A stretch of 40,037 nucleotides of DNA from Acinetobacter sp. Lineage in GTDB: Bacteria > Pseudomonadota > Gammaproteobacteria > Pseudomonadales > Moraxellaceae. Where the stretch lies: positions 1 to 40,037 of the forward strand of contig JASLHF010000049.1 in assembly GCA_030152275.1 (NCBI GenBank), given 5' to 3'. Shown here in pieces: positions 16,847 to 25,033 of this stretch. Made by a program: the position numbers and the translations under genes. The notes below the pieces were generated by a model that saw only the letters and a list, made by a program, of their open reading frames with translations, searched no databases and had not been told where the DNA came from. Position 1 is the first letter of the stretch. Each line of letters starts with the position of its first letter.

Positions 16847-17551
16847 ATGAATAAAGTGGTTGCAAATGCGCATGCTGCACTAGCAGATGTGGTAAAAGAT
16901 CATCAGATTTTTGCGGTTGGCGGTTTTGGTTTATGCGGTATTCCTGAAATGCTGATTGATGCGCTTAAGGATACTGGCGTTACAGGACTCACCTGTATTT
17001 CCAATAATGCTGGTGCAGATGGCTTAGGCTTAGGAAAATTACTGTATACCAAGCAAATTAAAAAAATGATTTCATCTTATGTAGGTGAAAACAAAGAATT
17101 TGAGCGCCAATTTTTAATGGGTGAGCTTGAAGTTGAACTTACTCCGCAAGGGACTTTAGCTGAAAAACTACGTGCTGGCGGTGCAGGTATTCCTGCTTTT
17201 TACACTAAAACAGGTGTCGGAACAGTCATTGCCGAAGGCAAAGAAACCCGTGAATTTGATGGCCAATCCTATTTATTAGAACCCGCTTTAACTGCAGATA
17301 TTGCCTTAGTCAAAGCGTATAAGGCAGATAAAGCAGGAAATCTAGTCTTTCGTAAAACCGCGCGAAATTTTAATCCTGAATGTGCAATGGCGGGAAAATT
17401 TACAGTGGTTGAAGTTGAGCAAATTGTCGAAATTGGTGAGATTGACCCTGATGATGTGCATTTACCGGGAATCTATGTCAATCGCATTGTCTTAAACTCT
17501 GCACCGCAAAAACACATTGAACAAATGACATTAAAAAACGTGGAGGCATAA
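16847..17551 (+). CDS. 3-oxoacid CoA-transferase subunit A (ScoA/AtoD-type)
   Basis: Alpha subunit, 234 residues, of a class I CoA-transferase that moves CoA from succinyl-CoA (or another acyl-CoA) to a 3-oxoacid such as acetoacetate. The family motif GGFGLCGIPE lies near residue 25, and ISNNAG near 50. The ATG at 16847 (MNKVVANAHAAL) fits the usual start of the family; an ATG at 16808 adds 13 residues unlike the family. It is three bases from subunit B. With BKACE next door producing acetoacetate, it plausibly converts that product to acetoacetyl-CoA. A 3-oxoadipate transferase (PcaI-type) is the alternative. Confidence 0.92.
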   Translation: MNKVVANAHAALADVVKDHQIFAVGGFGLCGIPEMLIDALKDTGVTGLTCISNNAGADGLGLGKLLYTKQIKKMISSYVGENKEFERQFLMGELEVELTPQGTLAEKLRAGGAGIPAFYTKTGVGTVIAEGKETREFDGQSYLLEPALTADIALVKAYKADKAGNLVFRKTARNFNPECAMAGKFTVVEVEQIVEIGEIDPDDVHLPGIYVNRIVLNSAPQKHIEQMTLKNVEA

Positions 17552-17554
17552 ACC

Positions 17555-18208
17555 ATGGCTTGGACTCGTAATGAAATGGCTCAACGTGCCGCTTTGGAAC
17601 TGGAAGATGGTTTCTATGTCAATTTAGGAATTGGTCTGCCAACCTTAGTGGCAAATTATATTCCGCAAGATATTAATGTTTGGCTGCAATCTGAAAATGG
17701 CCTACTGGGTATTGATGAATTTCCTACAGCTGAAACCGTTGATGCCGATTTAATTAATGCTGGCAAACAAACCGTTACCGCACGTCAAGGCGCATCATTT
17801 TTTTCAAGTTCTGAATCCTTTGCAATGATTCGTGGTGGACATGTGAATATTGCGATATTAGGCGCTATGGAAGTTTCAGAAGCTGGTGATCTTGCAAATT
17901 GGATGATTCCCGGTAAAAAAGTTAAGGGCATGGGCGGTGCAATGGACTTAGTTGCGGGCGTGCAAAAAGTTGTTGTGCTGATGGAACACACTGCTAAAGA
18001 TGGTCAGCCTAAAATTCTAAAACAATGCAATTTGCCTTTAACCGGTCAGCACGTCGTGAGCCGTATTATTAGTGATTTAGGCGTCATGGATATTCAAGCA
18101 GATGGTATTCATTTGGTTGAATTGGCTAAAGATGTAAGCCTTGAACAAATTCAGGCGGCTTCAGGCGTAACATTAATCGTTGATGACCATGTGCTTCAGA
18201 TAGCCTAA
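17555..18208 (+). CDS. 3-oxoacid CoA-transferase subunit B (ScoB/AtoA-type)
   Basis: Beta subunit, 217 residues, carrying the catalytic glutamate in QSENGLLG (Glu47) that forms the enzyme-CoA thioester. GIGLPTLVANY near residue 25 and MGGAMDLVAG near 130 are also typical. GGAGG at the end of subunit A serves its start, so the two are translated together. No thiolase follows, so acetoacetyl-CoA would have to be cleaved by an enzyme encoded elsewhere. Confidence 0.93.
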   Translation: MAWTRNEMAQRAALELEDGFYVNLGIGLPTLVANYIPQDINVWLQSENGLLGIDEFPTAETVDADLINAGKQTVTARQGASFFSSSESFAMIRGGHVNIAILGAMEVSEAGDLANWMIPGKKVKGMGGAMDLVAGVQKVVVLMEHTAKDGQPKILKQCNLPLTGQHVVSRIISDLGVMDIQADGIHLVELAKDVSLEQIQAASGVTLIVDDHVLQIA

Positions 18209-18244
18209 CTTTAGATATTGCCATGGCTGCAGGAAGCAGCGCGG

Positions 18245-18271
18245 GAACTGCTGAATGTTATGTAGCAGTTC
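18245..18271 (+). terminator. possible terminator after the CoA-transferase genes
   Basis: GAACTGCT (18245-18252) pairs with AGCAGTTC (18264-18271) around an 11-base loop, 37 bp after the subunit B stop, followed by CTTGCTTT. The T-run is weak. Confidence 0.4.
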
Positions 18272-18363
18272 TCTTGCTTTAACCCATCATGACGCATCAA
18301 CCGATTGAAGTCTCACAACTGAATACCTGCTTAATGACTATCCGCCGTTTAATAAAGCTTTGA

Positions 18364-18394
18364 CTTTATATCTAGAGCGCGACGCAGTGACAGT
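18364..18394 (+). pseudogene. fragment matching the 5' end of the TetR gene at 30348
   Basis: TCTAGAGCGCGACGCAGTGA (18371-18390) matches the TetR gene at 30351-30370 at 19 of 20 positions. Including a few bases before and after, every difference down to about 18393 is a transition. The rest of the gene is missing, and four bases further on begins the repeat that in the other locus follows the intact TetR gene. This reads as a remnant of a duplicated TetR gene with its body deleted. Confidence 0.5.
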
Positions 18395-18397
18395 TTA

Positions 18398-18526
18398 GAT
18401 CATTATTAAATAACAGCTTGAAATAGCGGCTTATGGTTGAATCTTGCCATGCTATAAAATGGCTGTTATTTCATTTATTGACTCTTAAGCATTTACTTAT
18501 CGAATACATAAAAACGCGATACGCTA
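18398..18526 (+). repeat. dispersed intergenic repeat, copy 1
   Basis: About 130 bp, near-identical to 31005-31132 in the same orientation; from TAACAGC to GAATAC I count five mismatches in about 97 bp. It contains a nested hairpin: AAATAACAGC (18408-18417) pairs with GCTGTTATTT (18462-18471), inside which ATAGC/GCTAT and ATGG/CCAT also pair. It sits in the 417-bp gap between the convergent CoA-transferase and TetR genes. It could be a non-coding RNA, a MITE-like element or a duplicated 3' region. Confidence 0.85.
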
Positions 18527-18625
18527 AGCTCAATTGATGAGCTATGCATAAAAGCGATTATAAAAATAACACATTGAACATGGCACATTAAAAATCAGCT
18601 GTTTACACTCTCAGCAATCTACATG

Positions 18626-19237
18626 CTAAAAATGCACCTTCACCAACTGGTTAAAGCCCAGCAGCGCTTTTTCAATCACGGCATCTTTGGAAATGTGTTC
18701 AGGCAATTCAAATACATTATGGATCATTAAAGAAGCCAAACCGTGCGCAAATGACCAGGCCGCCAGCGATGCGGAACGGACTTCTTTGCTTCCCGCGTCC
18801 TTATCCAAAACTTCCGCCACGCATTGTTCCACCACCGCATAGGCATTTTTACGTGCAGTAGATAATGCCGGATTCATTTCACTATGCGCCAGTTGCGAAC
18901 CGAACATCAGCTGATACATGGCCGGATGCTCAAAAGCAAACAGCATATATTGGCGGCTGATCACCCGCATTTTATTTTGCCGTTCAACATGCTGATGGCA
19001 AGCCAACAAGGTTTGCTCCAAAGCATTAAATCCATCTGCTGCCACTTGACTCATCAGTTCATCTTTATTGGCAAAGTGATGATAAACCGCAGTCGCGCTA
19101 ACCCCGACCCGTTCAGCCACGGCGCGAATCGATAATTTATCCGGCCCGACTTCTTCAAGCATTTTCTTAGCTTGTTCAATGAGTTGAGGCTCTAAATTAC
19201 CTACATGATAGTTTTTTCTTTTTGCAGATGCCGTCAT
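18626..19237 (-). CDS. TetR family regulator (203 aa)
   Basis: Repressor-type regulator with an N-terminal TetR HTH (LSIRAVAERVGVSATAVYHH, about residues 35-54) and a C-terminal ligand domain of the type with a WSFAHGLASLM segment (WHG-like). It is divergent from the crotonase gene with a 143-bp gap and probably represses the 19381-24944 gene set, responding to an acyl-CoA or fatty acid. No good ribosome-binding site precedes the ATG at 19237, so a leaderless message is possible. Confidence 0.88.
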   Translation of the reverse strand: MTASAKRKNYHVGNLEPQLIEQAKKMLEEVGPDKLSIRAVAERVGVSATAVYHHFANKDELMSQVAADGFNALEQTLLACHQHVERQNKMRVISRQYMLFAFEHPAMYQLMFGSQLAHSEMNPALSTARKNAYAVVEQCVAEVLDKDAGSKEVRSASLAAWSFAHGLASLMIHNVFELPEHISKDAVIEKALLGFNQLVKVHF

Positions 19238-19380
19238 AAATTGTGTATTAAAAAAATTCTATGTGTTCAGTGTCATCCTAGCATAAATCACAAATTTTAT
19301 TCGCTCACATCTTTACACTGTTAAGATTAATCATTAGAGTATTTTTTAGACATCTCATGGACATTGCCAAGGACTACGCC

Positions 19381-20229
19381 ATGCAACAAAACTTTGAATG
19401 CTTTCATTTAAAGATTTCAGATCAGATTGCGCATATTGAACTGTCACGCCCAGACAAAGCCAACAGCTTGAATTTATCGTTTTGGCGCGAATTTCCTCAA
19501 GCGATTGAGCAGCTCAACCGTTCGGGACAAATCCGCGCGCTGGTGATCTCAGGTCAAGGCAACGTTTTTTGCGGCGGGCTGGATTTAGCCATGTTCAGCA
19601 ATCAGGCAGAGTTTCATGCCAATGATGCGGTTGCGCGTGAAAGCATTATGCAAAGCTTGAGCTTAATGCAGGAATCTTTAAGCTGTCTGGAAAAAGTCCG
19701 CTTTCCTGTGATTGCTGCGGTGCATGGCAGCTGTGTCGGCGCCGGTTTTGATTTAATTGCAGCCTGTGATTTTGTCTTTGTCACTGCACAGGCGAAATTC
19801 CGTATAGAAGAAACCAATATTGGCATGATGGCGGATATTGGCGTGTTGCAGCGTTTGCCGCATGCCATTCCTTTCAATATTGCGCGTTATTTGGCATTAA
19901 GCGGTGACACGCTAACAGCCGAAGACGCCTACCGCTTAGGTCTGGCGGTGAAAATTTTAGATACACCGGATCTGCTGTTGCAGCACGCATTTTCCGTTGC
20001 CAAGAAAATAGCGGAAAAACCGCCTTTGGCAATGCAAGGCATTAAGCGCAGTATGCTTTACAGCCGCGACCACAGCGTTGCTCAAGCACTCGATCATACC
20101 GTCATGATGCAAGCCGCTATTCTAAATGGACAAGATATTTTAAGCATGGTGCAAAGCCGCATGTCGGGTCAACCAGCAGCGTTTAAAGACCTGCAGCCTA
20201 TTGCGTTTGCAGAAGAGCAGCAAGCATGA
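19381..20229 (+). CDS. crotonase of the delta3,5-delta2,4-dienoyl-CoA isomerase type
   Basis: A 282-residue enoyl-CoA hydratase/isomerase family protein. Besides the oxyanion-hole segments (VFCGGLDL, HGSCVGAGFD), it carries Asp124, Glu144 and Asp152 with the spacing of the three acidic residues of dienoyl-CoA isomerase, in the diagnostic context GMMADIGVLQRLP. That points to shifting double bonds in 3,5-dienoyl-CoA during breakdown of unsaturated fatty acids with odd-numbered double bonds. AAGGA eight bases before the ATG at 19381 sets the start; an ATG at 19357 lacks one. It is the first gene of the fatty-acid-like module, divergent from TetR. Confidence 0.85.
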   Translation: MQQNFECFHLKISDQIAHIELSRPDKANSLNLSFWREFPQAIEQLNRSGQIRALVISGQGNVFCGGLDLAMFSNQAEFHANDAVARESIMQSLSLMQESLSCLEKVRFPVIAAVHGSCVGAGFDLIAACDFVFVTAQAKFRIEETNIGMMADIGVLQRLPHAIPFNIARYLALSGDTLTAEDAYRLGLAVKILDTPDLLLQHAFSVAKKIAEKPPLAMQGIKRSMLYSRDHSVAQALDHTVMMQAAILNGQDILSMVQSRMSGQPAAFKDLQPIAFAEEQQA

Positions 20230-20285
20230 GCCCATTGAAAATTTAAAAAGCCAAGAAATTTAAGGTTTAAATTTTTTAAATAAAT

Positions 20286-20300
20286 CTTATCACTGATAAG
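20286..20300. promoter_or_regulatory. short palindrome upstream of the flavoprotein gene
   Basis: CTTATCA-C-TGATAAG is a perfect palindrome with 7-bp arms in the 183-bp gap before the flavoprotein gene. An 8-bp-arm palindrome (AAATTTAAGGTTTAAATTT) lies just upstream. It may be an operator for the local TetR, but no equivalent was found in the TetR/crotonase gap. Confidence 0.3.
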
Positions 20301-20412
20301 TTTGAAGAATGTGTTTTGAACAATAACTCGAACAGCGATTTGCACAAAAGAAATTTAGAGAATTACTACTTAGAAAACAATGATTTAAAACACAAGGATT
20401 TGGAGAAGAACA

Positions 20413-21939
20413 ATGCAAAACTATGATGTTGTGGTCATTGGTTCCGGTAATGCAGGACTGACCGCCGCAGTGACGGCGCAAAAAGCCGGGAAAAACACTT
20501 TATTGGTCGAACGGCATAATATTCCGGGCGGCTGCGCGACCTCATTTGTGCGCGGCGACTTCGAGTTTGAAGTTGCACTGCACCAACTGAGCGGTTTAGG
20601 CACCGAACAGCGCCCTTTTGTCATGCGCCAGCTGTTTGAACAGCTTGGCGTGATGGATAAAGTGGAATTTGTACAGGAACATGCGCTGTACCGCTTAGCC
20701 ATTCCGGGACAAATAGACATCACGCTGCCTGCCAGCTGGACAGGCATTCAAAAAATTCTGCATGAAAAATTTCCGGCAGAAATTGAAAATATTGATGCCT
20801 TCATGCTGGCTTGTGAAAAAGTCACCATAGAAAGCTTTACTACATTACCGCAAGTACAGCGCAATCAAAGTACAGAATTGCTGGAACAGCTTTGCCCGTA
20901 TTTTAAACAATATGGCTTGCGCACCGCGGAAGATGTACTGAATGAGTTTTTTCAAGATCCAACGCTGATCAGTATTGTGTCGGCTTATTGGTTTTATTCA
21001 GGTGTGCCGCCAAAAGAATTACTGTTCACCGATTTGGCCAACATGATTTATGCCTATGCCGTGTTTAAACCGTGGCATATCAAAGGCGGTTCTCAAGCCA
21101 TGTCAAATGCGCTATTGGAGTCATTTTTAGAATCTGGCGGCGAAGTGCGTTTCAACTGCAGCGTAGACAAAATTATTACCCATCAGCAGTCCATTCAGGC
21201 GGTTCGACTTGAAGATGGCAGTGAAATCCAGTGTAAAGCGGTGATTTCCAATGCCAGCCCGATTTTAATTTTTAATGAGCTGTTAGATACGCCAGCGCCG
21301 CAAAAAATCCAGCAGGACTTTAAGTCGCGCCGTATGGGTACTTCGGCATTTGTGATTTATTTAGGCTTGGACTGCACGCCGGAACATCTGAACATTAATG
21401 CGCCATCGACCTTTATTTCCTCCACCATGGATTGGGGGCAAACCTATGCCAATATGCAGAGTTTTGACAGCCCTGTTTCCGGCATGGTGACTTGCTATAA
21501 CTATGATGATCCTGATGCTGCGCCTATGGGTAAAAGTCAGGTGGTACTGGTCTGCCTGCAATATGCCGATGTATGGGACAAGGTTAAGCCAGAAGATTAT
21601 GCTGCCACCAAATACCGCTTTGCAGATGAGCTGATTGATTTGATTGAGCAAGTCTATCCGAATCTGCGCCAGCACATTGAAGAAGTCGAAGTAGCGACCC
21701 CTTTAACCATGATGCGCTATCTCAACACTCCGGGCGGCGCAATTTACGGCTTTAGGCAAACCCCAGAAGATTCCAGCCTGATCCGTGAACGTTTAAATCA
21801 CATTCAGGGGCTGTATTTTGCCGGTTCATGGACTTCAATGGGCGGATTCCAGCCGACTTATATGGCCGGGGTTTCCACCGCCAAAGCAGTTGCACGTCAA
21901 TTAGAACAACAATCATCACAGGAGCTCAGCCATGTCTAA
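20413..21939 (+). CDS. CrtI/RetSat-like FAD-dependent oxidoreductase
   Basis: A 508-residue flavoprotein of the phytoene desaturase/retinol saturase superfamily. The N-terminal dinucleotide-binding motif VIGSGNAGLTAA (Gly10, Gly12, Gly15) is followed by PGGCATSF, and the C-terminal FAD-closing segment is LYFAGSWTSMGGFQPTYMAG. The family includes both desaturases and saturases (RetSat reduces a C=C bond). The gene overlaps the following reductase gene by eight bases, suggesting the two proteins form an electron-transfer pair. That favours reduction of a double bond, or reoxidation of the flavin, in an unsaturated or isoprenoid acyl substrate. The start has GGAG eight bases upstream. Confidence 0.85.
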   Translation: MQNYDVVVIGSGNAGLTAAVTAQKAGKNTLLVERHNIPGGCATSFVRGDFEFEVALHQLSGLGTEQRPFVMRQLFEQLGVMDKVEFVQEHALYRLAIPGQIDITLPASWTGIQKILHEKFPAEIENIDAFMLACEKVTIESFTTLPQVQRNQSTELLEQLCPYFKQYGLRTAEDVLNEFFQDPTLISIVSAYWFYSGVPPKELLFTDLANMIYAYAVFKPWHIKGGSQAMSNALLESFLESGGEVRFNCSVDKIITHQQSIQAVRLEDGSEIQCKAVISNASPILIFNELLDTPAPQKIQQDFKSRRMGTSAFVIYLGLDCTPEHLNINAPSTFISSTMDWGQTYANMQSFDSPVSGMVTCYNYDDPDAAPMGKSQVVLVCLQYADVWDKVKPEDYAATKYRFADELIDLIEQVYPNLRQHIEEVEVATPLTMMRYLNTPGGAIYGFRQTPEDSSLIRERLNHIQGLYFAGSWTSMGGFQPTYMAGVSTAKAVARQLEQQSSQELSHV

Positions 21940-23098
21940 TATTCAAGTGCTGGATGCAGTCAGCGGCTATCAAGAGATTCTTCAGGCCAAAAATATTTTG
22001 GAACAACAAGGCACCGACTTTTCTGAATACACTGGAAAAATCCGTTCGACTATGCAAATGCTACATCCTAAACGCATTGAGCTGGTGGTGACCGATATCA
22101 TTCAAGAAACCCCAAGCACCATAACCCTGCGTTTGATAGCAAAAGATGCACAGCAGCTTCCGGTGTTTCAAGCAGGTCAATACATCAATCTATTTTTGAC
22201 CATACAAGGCACTTACACGGCGCGTCCTTATGCCATTGCCTCATCGCCGTCGGAGCGCGGCTATTATGATGTGACCATTAAAAAAGCTGATGGCGGCTTT
22301 GTTTCGCATTATTTGGTTGATGAAATTCAGCTGGGGCAAACACTAGAAAGCAGCGGCCCGATGGGCAATTTTCATCATAATCCGCTGTTTCATGGCAATG
22401 ATTTGGTGTTTTTGGCGGGCGGTTCAGGCAGTGTGCCTGCGCGCAGCATGCTGCTGAACTTGCTGGATCAAAACCTAAATCAGCAGTTTCATCTGATCTA
22501 TGTCAACAGCTATGAAGATGACGTCATTTATGCTGAAGAACTGCGTGAACTGGCACAGCAGTATGAAAATTTTCGCCTGACTGAATTGATCACCCGCCCA
22601 ACACCCGCCTATCAAGGCGAAAGCGGCCGCTTAACCGAACAGCGATTGGCGCATCTTCTGGGGCAGCATCCTGAACAGAAAATGTTTTATATCTGCGGGC
22701 CAACACCATTTAACCAAAGCTGTCAGCAGCAGCTGCAGGCGTTGGGTGTGCCGGCAAGACGCATTCGCGTAGAAGCAAACGGTGCACCTAAAACTCCGCA
22801 TCTGCAAAGCCATTGGCCTGAAGGGATTGATCCTGCACAGCAAGTTACCGTGACGGTAAAAGGCAAAGGTCAATTCACAACTACTGTTGGTGAACCGCTG
22901 CTGAATAGCCTCGAGCGTCATGGCTTCTTTGTAGAAAATGCCTGCCGTTCAGGTGAATGCAGCCTGTGCCGAGTCAAACTGGTATCAGGACAAGTGTTTA
23001 ATCCAGACGAAGCGCATTTGAGAAAATCTGACCGGCAGTTTGGCTGGATCTATAGCTGCATGGCATTTCCCGTCAGTGACATTGAAGTCCTGATCTAA
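21932..23098 (+). CDS. FAD/NAD(P)H reductase with C-terminal [2Fe-2S] ferredoxin domain
   Basis: A 388-residue electron-transfer protein laid out as an N-terminal extension (about 45 residues), an FAD-binding barrel with RPYAIASSP (around 98-106), an NAD(P)-binding domain with LAGGSGSVPARSM, and a plant-type 2Fe-2S domain with ligands Cys338, Cys343, Cys346 and Cys376. This is the layout of oxygenase reductases such as phenol or benzoate type, with the ferredoxin at the C-terminus. It starts inside the end of the flavoprotein gene (eight-base overlap), and no oxygenase is nearby, so the flavoprotein is the likely partner. A good terminator follows. Confidence 0.88.
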   Translation: MSNIQVLDAVSGYQEILQAKNILEQQGTDFSEYTGKIRSTMQMLHPKRIELVVTDIIQETPSTITLRLIAKDAQQLPVFQAGQYINLFLTIQGTYTARPYAIASSPSERGYYDVTIKKADGGFVSHYLVDEIQLGQTLESSGPMGNFHHNPLFHGNDLVFLAGGSGSVPARSMLLNLLDQNLNQQFHLIYVNSYEDDVIYAEELRELAQQYENFRLTELITRPTPAYQGESGRLTEQRLAHLLGQHPEQKMFYICGPTPFNQSCQQQLQALGVPARRIRVEANGAPKTPHLQSHWPEGIDPAQQVTVTVKGKGQFTTTVGEPLLNSLERHGFFVENACRSGECSLCRVKLVSGQVFNPDEAHLRKSDRQFGWIYSCMAFPVSDIEVLI

Positions 23099-23105
23099 AA
23101 CATTC

Positions 23106-23136
23106 GCTGAACATACCACGTGTGTTCAGCTTTTTT
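23106..23136 (+). terminator. rho-independent terminator
   Basis: GCTGAACA (23106-23113) and TGTTCAGC (23123-23130) form an 8-bp stem, followed by six Ts. It lies just after the reductase gene and before the ligase gene, so the ligase either has its own promoter or is expressed by read-through. Confidence 0.8.
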
Positions 23137-23180
23137 ATTTTTATTGATTATTAACAGCATAATGATGCAAGGATATGCAC

Positions 23181-24944
23181 ATGGAAAATAACACGAACAG
23201 CCCACTTTCTATTCATACGGATTTAACCGAACCAAAGCCAAATTCAAACAGCAATTCATCCAGTCCAAAGATGTCTGCGAATGCTAAATTATGGGAACAC
23301 AGTTACCCTGAACAGCTCAAAGATTATCAGCTGAAAGAGTCGGCATTAACCGGTTCTGTCAGTCAGTTTTGCATGTTTGGCGCTGAACATTATCAAAATG
23401 ACAGCGCCTTTAGTTTGGTGCTGCCTAACGGATTAAGCCGAAGTTTAACTTTTCAGCAGATTCACGACTATTCAGATCAATTTGCCCGCTATTTAAAACA
23501 TGTGCTTAAACTGAATAGCGGCGATGTGGTGGCGATACAGATGCCCAACAGTTTGCATTATCCGATTGCAGTCTTTGGTATTTGGAAAGCTGGACTGATT
23601 CTAACCAACGTCAACCCGCTGTATACCGCGACAGAATTGAAACATCAGCTGCAAGACAGCGGCGCAAAACTGCTGATCGCCTGCGATCTATTTATTCAAA
23701 CGGCACAGCCTGTTTTGAATGAATTAAACATAGAACTGCTGGTGTGCAGCCTTAGTGATTTTTTCAGTTTTCCCATCAATATGCTGATTAAACTGAAAAT
23801 GTCCAAAGATGTGACTGCACCGGAAAGCCCATTTCAAAGCTTTAAGTATGCATTGCAGCAAGGGAAAAAATCCAAGCAGCCTTTTCAGTATCAAAACCAC
23901 CCTGTCGCTTTATATCAATACACTGGCGGCACCACAGGTAAAAGTAAAGGCGCAGTAATCACCCACCGTAATTTACTTGCAGTCATGACCATGGCGGAAG
24001 ATTTTATTCAAGCCTTTTCAACGGCAATGGAAATTGAACGCGGTGACAGCATTTTAACGGCCCTGCCGATGTATCATATTTTTGCATTTAATTTCAATTT
24101 CTTGCTGATGTTTCATAAAGGCGCACAGAATATTTTAATTCCTAATCCGCGCCCGCTGAGCAACCTGAAAAAAGCTTTTGAGAAATTTTCTGTTCGCTGG
24201 ATGACGGGCGTTGATACTTTATATGCAGGACTGCTGCAGCAAGATTGGTTCCGCAATAACCCGCCGCCATTGAAAGTTGCCATTTCCGGCGGAACCAGTT
24301 TAAGGCCATCCACCGCCATTGATTGGGAAAAAGCGATCTCGCCAATTGTGGAAGGTTATGGCATGACCGAAAGCTGCTGCATGATTTCGATTAACCCGCC
24401 AAGCGCCAACAAAAAATTAGGCTCAATTGGCATCGCGTTGCCAAGTTTAGCGCTCAAAATCATGGATGAGTCTGGGTATGAAGTCGAACTGGGCGAAGCT
24501 GGCGAGCTGTGGGTAAAGGGTGAAAATATGATTGAGCAGTATTTAAATAATCCGCTGGAAACCCAAAACAGTATTGTGGATGGCTGGTTTAAAACCGGTG
24601 ATATTGCTGTGATGGATCAGGACGGTTTTTTAAAGATCGTTGACCGCAAAAAGGATTTAATTATTGTTTCGGGATTTAATGTTTATCCGAATGAAATTGA
24701 AGATGTGCTGGCCCAGCATCCGGATATTATTGAAGCGGCAGTTATTGGCATTGCGGATGATACGACGGGTGAAGCGGTCAAAGCCTATATTGTGGCGCAG
24801 CATGATCAGCTGTCCAATGAGCAAATTAAGGCGTTTTGCAAACAAAGCCTGACCAATTATAAAATTCCAAAGCACATTGAGTTCCGCAGTGAATTGCCAA
24901 AATCACCGATTGGCAAGGTTTTACGCGCCAAATTGAGGGCTTAA
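23181..24944 (+). CDS. FadD-like long-chain acyl-CoA ligase
   Basis: AMP-forming ligase of 587 residues that activates fatty acids. The P-loop YTGGTTGKSKGA lies near residue 255, with GYGMTESCC, FKTGDIAVMDQDG, DRKKDLIIVSGFNVYP and the C-terminal lysine in PIGKVLR. This fits FadD-type long-chain enzymes better than the two AlkK-like ligases in this window. AAGGA seven bases before the ATG at 23181 sets the start; an ATG two codons earlier is too close to it. The N-terminal stretch (residues 5-35) is rich in Asn and Ser and probably disordered. Its place after the dienoyl-CoA isomerase and flavoprotein genes suggests it feeds an unsaturated or branched acid to them. Confidence 0.9.
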   Translation: MENNTNSPLSIHTDLTEPKPNSNSNSSSPKMSANAKLWEHSYPEQLKDYQLKESALTGSVSQFCMFGAEHYQNDSAFSLVLPNGLSRSLTFQQIHDYSDQFARYLKHVLKLNSGDVVAIQMPNSLHYPIAVFGIWKAGLILTNVNPLYTATELKHQLQDSGAKLLIACDLFIQTAQPVLNELNIELLVCSLSDFFSFPINMLIKLKMSKDVTAPESPFQSFKYALQQGKKSKQPFQYQNHPVALYQYTGGTTGKSKGAVITHRNLLAVMTMAEDFIQAFSTAMEIERGDSILTALPMYHIFAFNFNFLLMFHKGAQNILIPNPRPLSNLKKAFEKFSVRWMTGVDTLYAGLLQQDWFRNNPPPLKVAISGGTSLRPSTAIDWEKAISPIVEGYGMTESCCMISINPPSANKKLGSIGIALPSLALKIMDESGYEVELGEAGELWVKGENMIEQYLNNPLETQNSIVDGWFKTGDIAVMDQDGFLKIVDRKKDLIIVSGFNVYPNEIEDVLAQHPDIIEAAVIGIADDTTGEAVKAYIVAQHDQLSNEQIKAFCKQSLTNYKIPKHIEFRSELPKSPIGKVLRAKLRA

Positions 24945-24976
24945 GGAACAGCAGTTGAATTTGTGTGCATATTTTT

Positions 24977-25006
24977 AAAAGCATGCGCTCAAGGCGTATG
25001 CTTTTT
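24977..25006. terminator. bidirectional terminator between ligase and ABC operon
   Basis: AAAAGCATGCGC (24977-24988) pairs with GCGTATGCTTTT (24994-25005) with one G-T pair and a five-base loop. A- and T-runs on both sides suit the convergent ligase and permease genes. Confidence 0.85.
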
Positions 25007-25033
25007 CAGCACTCTTTCCACAAGCCCGCCTCT

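Noticed and set aside
12460..18208. Carnitine degradation cluster
   Set aside because: BKACE and CoA-transferase would fit, but no carnitine dehydrogenase, thioesterase or betaine transporter is visible in the window.
18209..18280. Possible thiolase remnant after the CoA-transferase genes (MAAGSSAGTAECY)
   Set aside because: The stretch is short and only loosely like a thiolase motif; a thiolase would be expected there, which makes the reading biased.
18398..18526. Attachment site of an integrated element
   Set aside because: No integrase, tRNA or phage gene is present, so the direct repeats are reported as repeats only.
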